A stretch of 64,000 nucleotides of DNA. Origin: Prunus persica (Eukaryota > Streptophyta > Magnoliopsida > Rosales > Rosaceae). The notes below the pieces were generated by a model. The model had not been told where the DNA came from, searched no databases, and worked only from the letters and a program-made list of their open reading frames with translations. A program made the translations under genes and the position numbers. Positions 26,951 through 40,333 of the stretch are shown piece by piece. The stretch covers positions 4,817,655 to 4,881,654 of the forward strand of contig NC_034012.1 in assembly GCF_000346465.2 (NCBI RefSeq), written 5' to 3'. Within the stretch, counting starts at the first letter, position 1, and each line of letters begins with the position of its first letter.

Positions 26951-26959
26951 GCTTTATAG
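26951..26959 (-). promoter_or_regulatory. Probable TATA box of gene E
   Basis: The minus strand reads CTATAAAGC about 75 bases upstream of the ATG at 26876. It is the counterpart of the element before gene D. Confidence 0.5.
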
Positions 26960-28784
26960 TAGCATAAAAGCTCATATGAGCTAATGCAAACGTCATGCGG
27001 TGTTGGGATGATTAAATTGATTTTGGGTCAATTTTGTCTCCATTTTAATTATGGGTTTTGTGGAAAAAGAGTTATATACGGGAGGCTGGTGCTTGCCTTG
27101 TACAATGCTTCAAGCATGTGGAGAGTGTGGAGTGTGGACCAATTCAGATTCAACATCTTTGATCTGCCATTTCTACAAATTCATGTTCCTTTAGAATTAA
27201 TGTCCCATGTAGCCAAGCATCAATTTGTCAAGTCCTTGCTTTAAAGTCAAGTTCACGGGTATTTCATAAATGGTTGTTCGTTTAATTTAAGCAAAACAAA
27301 AATGAACTGGCATTTAAATTGTAAAGATAAGGAATACTGTCTAAATCCGTTGTAAGGAAGTCATTCACCTCTCGTAATACAGTGCAGAGTGTTGAAAGTG
27401 TTTGTCCCATATTGAAAAGTTAAGGGGCCTAGTCTGAGTTTTAATATGCGATCTCAACTTCCTTAACAGAGAATGTTTATGAGTTTCATCTTAATCATTG
27501 TTATTGATAATGTAATTTAATTGATACATTATTATCAAACTATGTAGATTTCGAATGATAGATAAACTTTATCGCATAAAAAAAATGAAAGGAAGGAAAA
27601 TCAAAACAAACAGGCCCCGCTAGATCCTGAAAGGAAACGAAAACAATGCCAGCAAATAACATAAAATATCAACTTTCACAATTCTAGATTTGAATTGACT
27701 ATTGTGTCACTAACATGCCTCGTTTAGAGAAAACAGTGTCATTGTCAAATTGGACAATGACTTTGGCACAATTATGTACCGTGGCCCTCAATTCAGCTGC
27801 AATTACGCTTTTATGTTATTTTCCTTGCAATCTCTAAAATTATTATTCAGTGTTTTAGCTTATTATTCAGTGTTATAACTAATTGACATATGGATAAAGT
27901 TTTGGTTGCGACGGGTGTACCTGTCTGTTGTTTTGTCTCTTCGCATGAGAAGAGAGATAAGAATAAGATAAGCTTATCCGGGATGATAAAGTTTTTTTTT
28001 GTGATGCCGTGATGATGATGAAGTTTTTCTCGTAGATATGAGTGGAGGTTGTATTTTAATACTTGAATTCTTGGTGGACTTGTTTGTCTTTGTTTGGGTA
28101 CCTAACGAGATATTTAGTTATATATCTATTATTAACATTAGTGATATAGATAAATTCTATACAATTTAAACATAAAAAAAATTTAAAAAATGACAACTGT
28201 CTCCATTGAATTTAATTTTGATGATTAAATTACTTTGATGCTCTTTTGAGTATTTTTGGTGATTTTTATGAGATTTTGGAGTTGGGTTTGTTTTAAGAAA
28301 TCAATGGTAGTTAATTTATAAAAAATTTAAAGTCTCTTTGTTATATTATAAATGAATTTTATATGTTTCTAAAGTCTATTTCATATATAATTTTTTTTAT
28401 AATTTAAATATATTTATTGAGTATAACAATGAATCTCTTTTATATAAATTCTTAAATACTATTGTAAACGTTTTTAATCACAAGAGCATGCTTTTGTCCT
28501 TGAACTTTGAGCTAGTCCAATCAAACTATTGCATGTGTCGTTTTTAACTATGCAAACCATAAATTACTCGAAGTGGAGAAGGTAAAAATTTGATGGTGAC
28601 CGGTGAGTTGAAAGAGGTGAAACATAAATTAGTATTTTGAGGTAGTCTTATTTATTTATTTATTTATTAAAATATGCATGCAATAGTTTTTTTTTTTCTT
28701 CAAGAAAATGCATACAATAGTTTGATTGTGCTACCTTTGCTTTTTCTGTGACAGCATATCTTGAACTTTGAGAAATGCTGGATT
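26960..28784. other. AT-rich spacer upstream of gene E
   Basis: No gene that I can support. It holds poly-A/T tracts and short ORFs without family resemblance. Confidence 0.4.
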
Positions 28785-30740
28785 GTGTTTGTATATAGAT
28801 GAGGAAAAATTTAGTTGCGCACTGTTTTGCTATTTTCAATCAACAATACTATGTTATCTAAAAGAGTTATTCAGTATGTTATAATATTATTAATCAAAAA
28901 TAATAAAATACCATGTTATCCTCATTTTATGAAAATCTTTCTCCAACAAAGAAGGTATATCTCAAAATTTGTGTAAATTTTTTCACTACTAGTGCATTTC
29001 CTCGATGAACGGCGTGGCATTATGTCAACTTGTCAAGTGTCAAGCTTGCTTAAAACATCTTAGATTATGTCTTCCCAAGTGATATAGGTATAAGGTGGAA
29101 TTTATATATACTTGCACGACAAAAATAGCTATTTTCTTTGCTCTTCATAATTACTTTACCACTTGTGCTGCTTGGATATATATTGAGCCTGTGACTTCAA
29201 GCCTGAGGCACCTCTTTGCGTTTACTCTTAATGTTGCTTGTTTTTATCAAGTTAAAGCTTCTTGCTTGTCTGTAGTTGGTAAGCCCATCAATTAACATGT
29301 ATTAATTTGATATTTTTCTTTAATTATTACTGCTCTATTATGGGATTATTCACCCGTCAATAATCTTAACAAGTTAGTTTTAAGTTGTATTAGGAAAAGA
29401 TGTTACATTATTAAATTGGTTTGGTTTGGTTTGATTTTTTTTGTGATTTTTGTCAAAATCGAACTGAACCAAACTGTTATATTGTAATTAAATTGGTCGC
29501 AGTTTTGAAGTGAAACCGATCTAATCCAGACCGTAAATTATTCCTTTTAAAATATTATGCTTTTTATATTATTTTTATTATAAAGAAAGACGATCTAATT
29601 AACCAAAGAAAAACACTTACATGAGATCACTCACAAGCACATCCTGTATGATATGAGGTGGGAGCCCATACCAAAGAAAAGGAACCATGCAGAGATAAAG
29701 CATATTTAGCTAAAGTCATTACCCAATATTTTACCAAAAGATTAGCATCAACTCATAATATCATTCAACAAACTCTATACTGGATAACAATTTTAATCTG
29801 AAAAGAAGAAGAAAAGTTTAATGTATGATTGAAAAGAAAAACTTTGACCGTAAAATGTTTCGAGAGAAAAACGTTTTTATTTATATTTTTCTTTAAACGT
29901 TATTGAGGGAAGGAAAAATCGAACATAAAACCTAGTGTGTCGTGACAGTAATGGTTTTTCAAATCACTTACATGGAAATCTCGCCGCTCAATATGCAAAG
30001 ACTCTTGTAACTTTTGGAAAATGTTTGCATGTCAAACGCTGAATTTGCTCCATAAGTTCTACACTCACCGGAGGGTCCTGAGGGAAGATACAATCTGCAA
30101 ATGTCAGAAAAATCAACTACCCACCAACCCAATTCAATTGTCTGCAATGTTGAAATGGTGAATAGCCCAAGATTGTTCACACCAATTCAAATCTCTGCCA
30201 CATGAATTGGGTTAATTTTGTGCCCCACTTTCCAGTCTTCTAACTGGTCAATGTTTTTGTTGTTGTTACATTTATTGCTTGCTTAGCACTATCAATGTTT
30301 ACCAATATTAGATTAGAAGTGCTGTTATATTCTTTGAATATGTCCACTAGTTTGGATCACATGTACTGTGGAATATTTCTTAGTGGATGGTTACTGGAAG
30401 CAAAGTTCCACCAAGGGCATGTTGAGGCAGGCAGGCCGAGTTAGAAAAAACCTTGAATCAGGGAATTTGGTTTGGTGCTGGCAAATTAATTGGTCATTTT
30501 AGGTGAATAATGAGTACGGACAAATAGCTAGTTGCTAAAATTTCTGCAACTTGGTCGACTGTTCATAGCAACCCCTTATCAAATTAGTTGCTTTTTTGCT
30601 GCCCATGTGCTCCTATAATATAACCTCCTTCAAATAATGGAAAAAAACTCTGTGAGGCATTTCATCAAACACCTTGTTTGTATATGAATGCACACGCAAT
30701 TTAAGTAAAGATTAGGCCTTTCTTAATTGGTTTGCCCCTA
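28785..30740. repeat. Orphan copy of the F/G/H intergenic flank
   Basis: Bases 28785-29155 match the 5' flank of gene F (33396-33772), including ggattgtgtttgtat and taaggtggaatttatatat. Bases 30120-30740 match the later part of the same spacer (33778-34200, 34610-34850 and 37140-37660). Between them about 970 bases are extra. In every other unit such a flank sits directly upstream of a BBE-like start codon. Here the bases that should hold the gene (below 28785) show no BBE sequence, so a copy was deleted or never included. Bases 30741-31269 are spacer downstream of gene F. Confidence 0.75.
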
Positions 30741-31269
30741 TGTGATCATACATATTATCAACCACTTTTGCTTTAACTTAAGACATCTTTAAACATGCAA
30801 CTACCAAATCTATTGTTTAGAGGCGAGATTCGTGGATTTGAAAGGATCCAGAAGATGCCATGACAAAGTGTTTTATAAGAAGAGTTAGAAAAGGCTAAAG
30901 TTGAGTTCTTTAGTTTGATGAGACAATCTCATCTCATCAATTAGTCACTTTGATCCAATTAAAGAAAAGTAAAGTATAATATGCAATAACTGCTTTATAG
31001 ACATTATTAATTACATCATACTTCGCAGATTATTACAACATGCTTCGCGGATTATTACATCATAATACAAAGAAAATGATGAAATGAACACTATCAGAAT
31101 TTAGAACAGTGCTTCTGAAATTTCACTGTTTTGGTAACAGACAATTGGTTTTGAAGAAAGTTCCAAACTTTAACAAGCCTTGACTATTAGGAAGTTATTT
31201 TGGAAACTAAAGCAGAAAGATCTTTAAATTATTGATTGCTAATATTATCATGCATTTATTGTTGAAATT

Positions 31270-33333
<2,064 letters not shown>

Positions 33334-33395
33334 TTTGATTTCCTCTGCACATATGAAATGCATAATATATGTACTATGACTTGGAAAATTAGTGG

Positions 33396-34860
33396 AGGTG
33401 GATTGTGTTTGTATGTTACTAGTGGGAGAAAAACTTTGTTGTAACGGGATATAGTTTTGTTATTTCTGGCCAATAATATTATGTCATACGAAAGTATTAT
33501 CACGTATGTCATAGTATTATTGACTGAGAATAAATAAAAAAAAGTATTATCCCCATTTCATAGAAGTCTTTCTCCAACAATAGAGGCATATCTCAAAATT
33601 TATGTAAACAGTTTTTTACTGCTAGCTAGTCCATGGCATTATGTCAACTTGTCAAGCGTCTGCTTAAAACATCTTAGATTATATCTTCTCAAGTCATATA
33701 GCTATAAGGTGGAATTTATATATACTTGCACGACAAAAATAGCTATTTTCTTTGCTCTTAATAATTCCTTTCCTAGTGTGCAATGTTGAAATGGTGAATG
33801 GCCCAGCATTGACCACCCCAATTCCAATCTCTTCTGCCACATGAATTGGGTTATTTTTGTGCCCCACTTTCCAGTCTTCTAACTGGTCAATGCTTCTTCT
33901 TTTTTTGTTACATTTATTGCTTGGTTAGCACTATGAATGTTTACCAATATTTGATTAGAAGTGCTGTAATATTCTTTGAATATATCCACTAATTTGGATC
34001 ACATGCACTGCGGAATATTACTTGGTGGAGGGTTATTGGAAGCAAAGTTCCACCAAGGACATGTTGAGGCACGACGGGTTAAAAAAACCTAGAATCAGGG
34101 AATTTGGTTTGGTTCTGGAAAATTAATTGGTCAGTTTAGGTGAATAAGGAGTACGGACAAATATAGCTAGTTGCTAAAATTTCTGTCTTGGTCGACTGTT
34201 CAGAGCAAGCTTTTTTGCTACCTCTATTTGGTTGGGCCTTAAGAAGTTGTTGCCTCAAATCCTGGAGAACTCTCAATGGGTAATTGGCAATGGTTCTCAA
34301 ATTGATTTTTGGACTGATACTTGGATTTGCGATTCTTTGATGCATTTGTTAGGCATTCCTCCCTAAGTGGCTTTCACTTTTCATGCTAAAGTTGCTGATT
34401 TTATTAATAATTGTCGTTGGGATTTGCCTGTGAATTTTGTAAGGGCCTTTTCGCATTTGGCAGCTTCTATGGAGGCTATTGATTTGCCTATTGAGCCGTA
34501 TGCTGATCAACTTATTTGGACTGGTGCTATGTCTGACATTTTATCAGCGAAAGAAGCATATTTGTGGCTTTCTTCTCATAATGTCTCCGTGCAATTCTGT
34601 AACTTGGTCATTTTAGGTGAATAATGAGTATGGACAAATAGCTAGTTGCTAAAATTTCTGTAACTTGGTCGATTGTTCATAGCAACCCATTATCAAATTA
34701 GTTGCTTTTTTGCTGCCCATGTGCTCGTATAATATAACCTTCTTCAAATAACGAGAAAAAACTCTGTGAGGTATTTCATCAAACACCTTGTTCGTATATG
34801 AATGCAAATGCAACTTAAGTAAAGGTTAGGCCTTTCTTAATTGGTTTGTCCCCATGTGAT
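33396..34860. repeat. Upstream flank of F, shared with G, H and the orphan copy
   Basis: This spacer has counterparts at 28785-30740, 36770-37680 and, in part, elsewhere in the array. Shared phrases include taaggtggaatttatatatac, tgccacatgaattgggtt and atttcatcaaacaccttgtt. Each gene-plus-flank unit of roughly 3-4 kb was copied as a block. This copy is interrupted by the LINE fragment at 34222-34600. Bases 34861-35061 are the 3' flank of gene G. Confidence 0.8.
34222..34600 (+). mobile_element. LINE fragment (ORF2 C-terminal region)
   Basis: Plus-strand translation gives GLKKLLPQILENSQWVIGNG, then IDFWTDTWICDSL, then a stop, then FINNCRWDLP and SAKEAYLWLSS. The pattern W-x-IGNG-x(4)-FW-D-W is typical of the region after the reverse transcriptase in plant L1-type LINEs. 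The fragment is flanked by direct copies of about 95 bases of host spacer (about 34126-34221 and 34604-34700), an unusually long target duplication or a recombination product. Confidence 0.7.
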
Positions 34861-35061
34861 GAAATGATGAAATGAAATGAACACTATCATAATACAAAGA
34901 AAATGATGAAATGAACACTATCAGAATTTAGAAGAGTGCTTCTGAAATTTGGTTTTCATTTTCACTGTTTTGGTAAGACAGAGTTTTGAAGAAAGTTCCA
35001 AACTTTATTCATTGTTGGCAATTGGGATTGCTAATATTATCATGTACTCATTGTTGAAACT

Positions 35062-36651
35062 CTAGTTCTTCCTAGATAGGCACACTGGGATGCTTTGTTC
35101 ATCCCTGAAGAAATTACCAGGATCAACTAAGCTCTTAACATGAACAAGTCTCCTAAAGTTGTTCTTGAAATACTTCAGACCCCAGATGCTTGCTTCTGCA
35201 TAGCTTGTATGAACATCCTTGTTCCTCCCCAAGTCAAGATCCTTATAATTCAAATAGGCAGCTCTTGGGAACTTTGAAACATATGGTGCCATGTAGTCAT
35301 ACAGCTTTCTCATCAAGCCAATATATTTCTCAGTTTCCCTGTAATCATTCCAAGTGACCATATACTGGATTTTGAATAGATTTCCACTTCTGTGTGGGAA
35401 AGGAATTTCTGAATTGGAAATCTCACTCATTTTTCCACCATAAGGTGTCAATATCAGGTAAGCCCCCACTTCAATTAGTGTTTGCCATAAACCTTTCAAG
35501 CCAGCTTCTGAAATAGGTTGAGTCACATAGTCTGATTTCGCTTTGAAGAAGCTCTTAGATTTTATAGTCCTACTTAGCAAAGCTTCTGATTCGTTTCTTG
35601 GGATGTAATCAAAGTAAAGAACAGACTCAATCCAACTCATTTCAGTGCAATCGCTGCGGTCAACACTTAACTCTGGAAAATTGTCCTGCATCAAAAGGAG
35701 AAGTTTCTCCACCGGCCCAAGAAACAATGAACCGAATTCAATTACAATAGTTTTGCCACCATTTGTGCCAGCTTTATTTCCAACACCTATGACTGTATGT
35801 AGGAAAAGGTCTTCATGAAGCTTATCCGCAATGTTTTGCCATTTAGAAAAAAGTTTGGTTGCCCCTTGTTCTGCGGTCTTTGAAAATCTGAAAACTGTAA
35901 CAGATGGAGGAACAGGAACCAGTCTAAGTTTCCATGCCAGAATGACTCCAAAGCTTGAGCCTCCCCCTCCTCTAATAGCCCAAAAGAGTTCTTCTCCCAT
36001 GGATTTTCTGTCAAGAATTCTGCCATTAACGTCGACAATTTTAGCATCAAGGACATTGTCAGCTGCCAGACCATACTTCCTAAACAAGGTACCGAATCCA
36101 CCTCCACTAATATGTCCCCCCACACCTATGGTAGGACATGACCCTGCTGGAAATCCATAAGCCTTACTTTTTTCTGCGGTTCTGTAATACAACTCTCCAA
36201 GAGTAGCACCGGATTCAACCCAAGCACTCTCATTTTCTATATCAACATCGATAGATCGAAGATTGAAAAGATCAATGATGACAAAAGGAGCTCTGGATAC
36301 ATAAGATTGGCCCTCGTAGTCATGGCCCCCGCTTCGGATTCTGATTAGTAGGCCCTTTTTCTTGGAGCAAATTACAGCCGCTTGAACATGAGAGTCATGA
36401 AAGGGAGTAATGATAGCTTCTGGTTTTGATGTTGAACTGGTCAAGAATCTGAGGTTTTGTATGGAAGACTGCACGACTGAGAAATAAGCGGAACTGTGTT
36501 TGGTGATAATGATTTTGCTAGAGTTATATTGCTGTATGTGGGAGGCAAAACATTGAAGAAAGCTTTCTGCAGCTGAACTTGAAGTTGTGGAACAAACTGA
36601 GTGGAAAAGGATGAAAAGTAGAGGAAGTAGTTTCATGTGTAAGGTCACCAT
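35062..36651 (-). CDS. BBE-like FAD-linked oxidoreductase G, intact
   Basis: Single-exon gene. I choose the ATG at 36651 (MVTLHMKLLPLLFILFHSVCS, a signal peptide; 529 residues) over the one at 36681, because the TATA-like run at about 36698-36705 would place the upstream ATG at or before the transcript start. Flavin-linking His110 and Cys172 ([10 protein letters not shown]) and His180 are present. Pocket: Ile175 at the oxygen gatekeeper, Phe186 at Cys+14, Lys-Ile-Gln in FKIQY, and Tyr in AAYLNYKDLD. It differs from D/E by Phe for Tyr at Cys+14, so the Tyr-Lys pair of Arabidopsis BBE-like 15 is incomplete. Probably secreted; substrate unknown. It is the undamaged relative of pseudogene F. Confidence 0.92.
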   Translation of the reverse strand: MVTLHMKLLPLLFILFHSVCSTTSSSAAESFLQCFASHIQQYNSSKIIITKHSSAYFSVVQSSIQNLRFLTSSTSKPEAIITPFHDSHVQAAVICSKKKGLLIRIRSGGHDYEGQSYVSRAPFVIIDLFNLRSIDVDIENESAWVESGATLGELYYRTAEKSKAYGFPAGSCPTIGVGGHISGGGFGTLFRKYGLAADNVLDAKIVDVNGRILDRKSMGEELFWAIRGGGGSSFGVILAWKLRLVPVPPSVTVFRFSKTAEQGATKLFSKWQNIADKLHEDLFLHTVIGVGNKAGTNGGKTIVIEFGSLFLGPVEKLLLLMQDNFPELSVDRSDCTEMSWIESVLYFDYIPRNESEALLSRTIKSKSFFKAKSDYVTQPISEAGLKGLWQTLIEVGAYLILTPYGGKMSEISNSEIPFPHRSGNLFKIQYMVTWNDYRETEKYIGLMRKLYDYMAPYVSKFPRAAYLNYKDLDLGRNKDVHTSYAEASIWGLKYFKNNFRRLVHVKSLVDPGNFFRDEQSIPVCLSRKN

Positions 36652-37863
36652 TTTGATTTCCTCTGTACATATGAAATGCATGGGCTATTAGCTCTCTAAT
36701 ATATGCACTATGACTTGGAAAATATGAGTTCAAAAAAAGTGACTTGGAAAATTAGTGGAGGTGGATTATGTTTGTATGTCAATAGTGGGAGAAAAACTTA
36801 GTTGCAATCGGATATCACTGTTTTGCTATTTTTGGCCAATTATGTTATGTCATACGAAAATATTATCATGCGTGTTATAATGTTATTGACCGAGAATAAC
36901 AAAACAGTGTTGTCCCATGTTTCATAAAATCTTCTTCAGTGGAGGCATATCTCAAAAGTTATATAAACTTTTTCACTATTAGGGCATTTGCTTGATGGAC
37001 ATGGCATTATGTAGTCAAGAGTCAACCTTGCTTAAAATATCTTAGATTATGTGTTGTCAAGTCATACAGCTATAAGGTGGAATTTATATATACTTTCACG
37101 ACAAAGATAGCTATTTTCTTTGCTCTTAATAATTCATTTCCTAGCGTGCAATGGTGAATGGCTCAAGATTGAACACACCAATTCCAATCTCTGCCACATG
37201 AATTGGGTTTTTTTGGTCCCACTTTCCAGGCTTCTAATCGGTCAATGTTTTTGTTGTAGTTACATTTATATTCTTTGAATTATGTCCACTAGTTTGGATC
37301 ATATGTACTGCGGAATATTACTTGGCGGATGGTTATTGGAAGCAAAATTCCACCAAGGACATGTTGAGGCAGGCCGAGTTAGAAAAAAACATAGAATCAG
37401 GGAATTTGGTTTGGTGCTGGCAAATTAACTGGTCGAATAACGCATATGGACAATAGCTAGTTGCTAAAATTTCCGTGTCTTGGTCGACTGTTGGGAGCAA
37501 CCCATTATCAAATTAGTTGGCTTTTTGCTGCCCATGTGCTTCCTATAATATAACTTTCTTCAAATAATGAGAAAATACTATTTGAGGCATTTCATCAAAC
37601 ACCTTGTTGGTATTTGACCAAAAAACAAAAAAACACCTTGTTGGTATATGAATGCACACGCAATTTAAGAAAGGCAAGTGGGGCCAAAACATCATAATTC
37701 ACATCATAATTCAAAGAAAATCGAGGGGGGAAAAAAGGACAAGGGAAACTATGATATGAACAGTATCACAATAACAGAAAAATGGGTTTGAAGATAGTTC
37801 CAAACTTTATTCATTGTAGGCAATTGGGATTGCTAATATTATCATGTATTGATTGTTGAAGCT
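36652..37863. other. Spacer between G and H (shared flank)
   Basis: The left part carries the promoter of G with a TATA-like run at about 36698-36705. From about 36770 to 37680 it matches the upstream flank of F. Bases 37681-37863 are the 3' flank of H. No separate gene is visible. Confidence 0.6.
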
Positions 37864-39456
37864 CTATTTCTTCCTAGATGGATACACAGGGATGCTTTGT
37901 TCATCCCTGAAGAAGTTACCAGGATCAACTAAGGTCTTCACTTGAGCAAGTCTCCTGAAGTTATTCTTGAAGTAACTGAAACCCCAAATGCTTGCTTGTG
38001 CATAGCTTGTATTAGCATCCTTGTTCCTCCCCAAGTCAAGATCCTTGTAGTTCAAATAGGCAGCTCTTGGGGACTTTGAAACATATGGTGCCATGTAGGA
38101 ATACAGCTTTCTCATCATGCCAATATGTTTCTCAGTTTCCTTCTCATCATCCCAAGTGACCATATACTGGATTTTGAATAGATTTCCACTTCTGTGTGGG
38201 AAAGGAATTTCTGAATTGGAAATCTCACTCATTTTTCCGCCATAAGGTGTCAATATGAGGTAAGCCCCTACTTCAATTAGGTTTTGCCATAAACCTTCCA
38301 AGCCAGCTTCTGAAATAGGTTCATTGACATAGTCTGATTTTGCTTTGAAGAAGCTCTTAGATTGTTGAGTCCTATTGAGCAAAGCTTCTGATTCGTTTAT
38401 TGAGATGCTAGCAAAGTAAAGAACAGACTCGATCCAACTCATTTCAGTGCAATCGCTGCGGGCTACACTTAACTCTGGAAAATTGTCCTGCATCAAAAGG
38501 AGAAGTTTCTCCACCGGCCCAAGAAACAATGAACGGAATTCAATAACAATAGTTTTGCCACCATTTGTGCCAGCTTTATCTCCAACACCTATGACTGTAT
38601 CTAGGAAAAGGTCTTCATGAAACTTGTCTGCAATGTTTTGCCATTTAGAAAGAAGTTTGGTTGCACCTTGTTCTGTGGTCTTTGAAATTGAGAAAACTGT
38701 TACAGATGGAGGGACAGGAACCAACCTAAGTTTCCATGCCACAATAACTCCGAAGCTTGAACCTCCCCCTCCTCTAATAGCCCAAAAGAGTTCTTCTCCC
38801 ATGGATTTTCTGTCAAGAACTCTGCCATTAACGTCGACAATTTTAGCATCAAGGACATTGTCAGCTGCCAGACCATACTTCCTGAACAAGGTACCAAATC
38901 CACCTCCACTAATAAGCCCCCCCACACCCACAGTAGGACATGACCCTGCTGGAAATCCATAAGCCTTACTTTTTTCTGCAATTCTGTAATACAACTCTCC
39001 AAGAGTAGCACCGGATTCAACCCAAGCACTCTCATTTTCTATGTCAACATCAATAGACCGAAGATTGGAAAGATCAATGATGACAAAAGGAGCTCTGGAT
39101 ATGTAAGATTGGCCCTCGTAGTCATGGCCCCCGCTTCGGATTCTTATCAGTATGCCGTTTGTCTTGGAGCAAATTACAGCTGCTTGAACATGAGAGTCAT
39201 GAAAGGGATAAATGACAGCTTCTGGTTTTGATATTGAAGTGTTCAAGAATCTGAGGTTTTGTATGGAAGATTGCACGACTGAGGCATAAGCAGAACTGTT
39301 TTTGATGAGAATGATTTTGCTACTTGATTTGAGATTCTGTATGTGGGAGGTAAAACATTGAAGAAAGCTTTCTGTAGCTGAATTTGAAGTTATGGACCAA
39401 ACAGGGTTGATAAAGATGAAAAGTATTGGAAGTAGTTTGAATATCTCCATATTCAT
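37864..39456 (-). CDS. BBE-like FAD-linked oxidoreductase H, His-to-Leu in active site
   Basis: Single-exon ORF of 530 residues with signal peptide at about 1-21 (MNMEIFKLLPILFIFINPVW). A TATA-like run lies at about 39502-39512. Flavin-linking His111 and Cys173 are kept, but the motif after Cys reads CPTVGVGGLISGGG: Leu181 replaces the histidine found in every other readable copy. In California poppy BBE the equivalent His174 contacts the flavin pyrimidine ring, and its mutation lowers activity and redox potential. Other pocket residues: Val176 (gatekeeper), Phe187, Lys-Ile-Gln, AAYLNYKDLD. The ORF is otherwise clean, so H is either an enzyme with altered redox properties or the start of gene loss. 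Confidence 0.92.
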   Translation of the reverse strand: MNMEIFKLLPILFIFINPVWSITSNSATESFLQCFTSHIQNLKSSSKIILIKNSSAYASVVQSSIQNLRFLNTSISKPEAVIYPFHDSHVQAAVICSKTNGILIRIRSGGHDYEGQSYISRAPFVIIDLSNLRSIDVDIENESAWVESGATLGELYYRIAEKSKAYGFPAGSCPTVGVGGLISGGGFGTLFRKYGLAADNVLDAKIVDVNGRVLDRKSMGEELFWAIRGGGGSSFGVIVAWKLRLVPVPPSVTVFSISKTTEQGATKLLSKWQNIADKFHEDLFLDTVIGVGDKAGTNGGKTIVIEFRSLFLGPVEKLLLLMQDNFPELSVARSDCTEMSWIESVLYFASISINESEALLNRTQQSKSFFKAKSDYVNEPISEAGLEGLWQNLIEVGAYLILTPYGGKMSEISNSEIPFPHRSGNLFKIQYMVTWDDEKETEKHIGMMRKLYSYMAPYVSKSPRAAYLNYKDLDLGRNKDANTSYAQASIWGFSYFKNNFRRLAQVKTLVDPGNFFRDEQSIPVYPSRKK

Positions 39457-40333
39457 TTCCTCTGTGCAGTTTGAAGTGTGAATTGCATAGGCTATTAGCT
39501 ATATATATAATATATCTACTATGACGTGGAAAAGTATGAGTCCAAATTGGTACAGTATTTCAGACAAAGTCAATGCTCAAACTTTATCCTTTCTTTTTCA
39601 GTTAAGGCAAACAAATAACCTTTGCAAATAAAAAAAATGCGCTAGAGAATTCGTCAGAGACTGAAAGCCTAGTTCTGTACAAGTTCAAAGTCTTCTCGAA
39701 AGTTATATTTTAGAGTTGAAGACGCCAAAGATTTCATTAATCGCAGGTTGAATCATATGATCTATGTCATCGCTGTCTTTCTCAGTTGTAGTTTTTGGTC
39801 ATTAGTTTCGTTAAGTTCAAGAAATCCTTATTTGTTGAGCGGGGTTACCACAGTGATTGTGACTTTTAGTTGAGCACATATAAAATTGTACACATTTAGT
39901 TGCAGTATTACTTGTTTTAAATAAAAAAATAAAAAGTCGCATTATTAGTTGCCGTAGACGTAATTGAAGACTTCTAGAAAAATCAATAGCTTACAATGAA
40001 GAAGTTCCATGGCGGTGGGATAGCGTAGGTTAGACAAATATCCACAAACATAATTGAAGATTGTGGATGATTAACATTTGTGGCTGCGAATATTGGAGAG
40101 AATAACATTTGTGGCTGCGAATATTGGAGAGATTGTCTAAGTCGGCAAACAATGTCTATAAGCAGACAAGCTACCCAAATCTAAGGTAGAAGCTGGCAAC
40201 CTATAATAAGCTAATCAACTAAAGGTGATGGGAGTTAACCAAGAGTATTCCCAATCAAGGCCATCTCCAATCAAGACCATCTCCAATCATAGGCTCACCA
40301 ATCTAAGTGAAATGCCAAATAGCCCAAACTAAT
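39457..40333. other. Upstream flank of H and an LTR-like relic
   Basis: Bases 39480-39850 are the native flank: the phrase from agtcttctcgaaag to tttttggtcatt is also found at 56625-56755 and 59935-60050. At 40072-40133 a 31-base unit (taacatttgtggctgcgaat...) is repeated twice. Bases 40130-40328 resemble 62620-62700 (gtcggcaa-aatg-ctataa, ctcaccaat-c-aagt), so an old LTR of that family stood here before the large LTR at 40334 was inserted into it. Confidence 0.5.

Noticed and set aside
29095..29295. Small secreted protein gene
   Set aside because: It starts in the duplicated BBE spacer; the matching spacers at 33720 and 37080 do not keep the frame.
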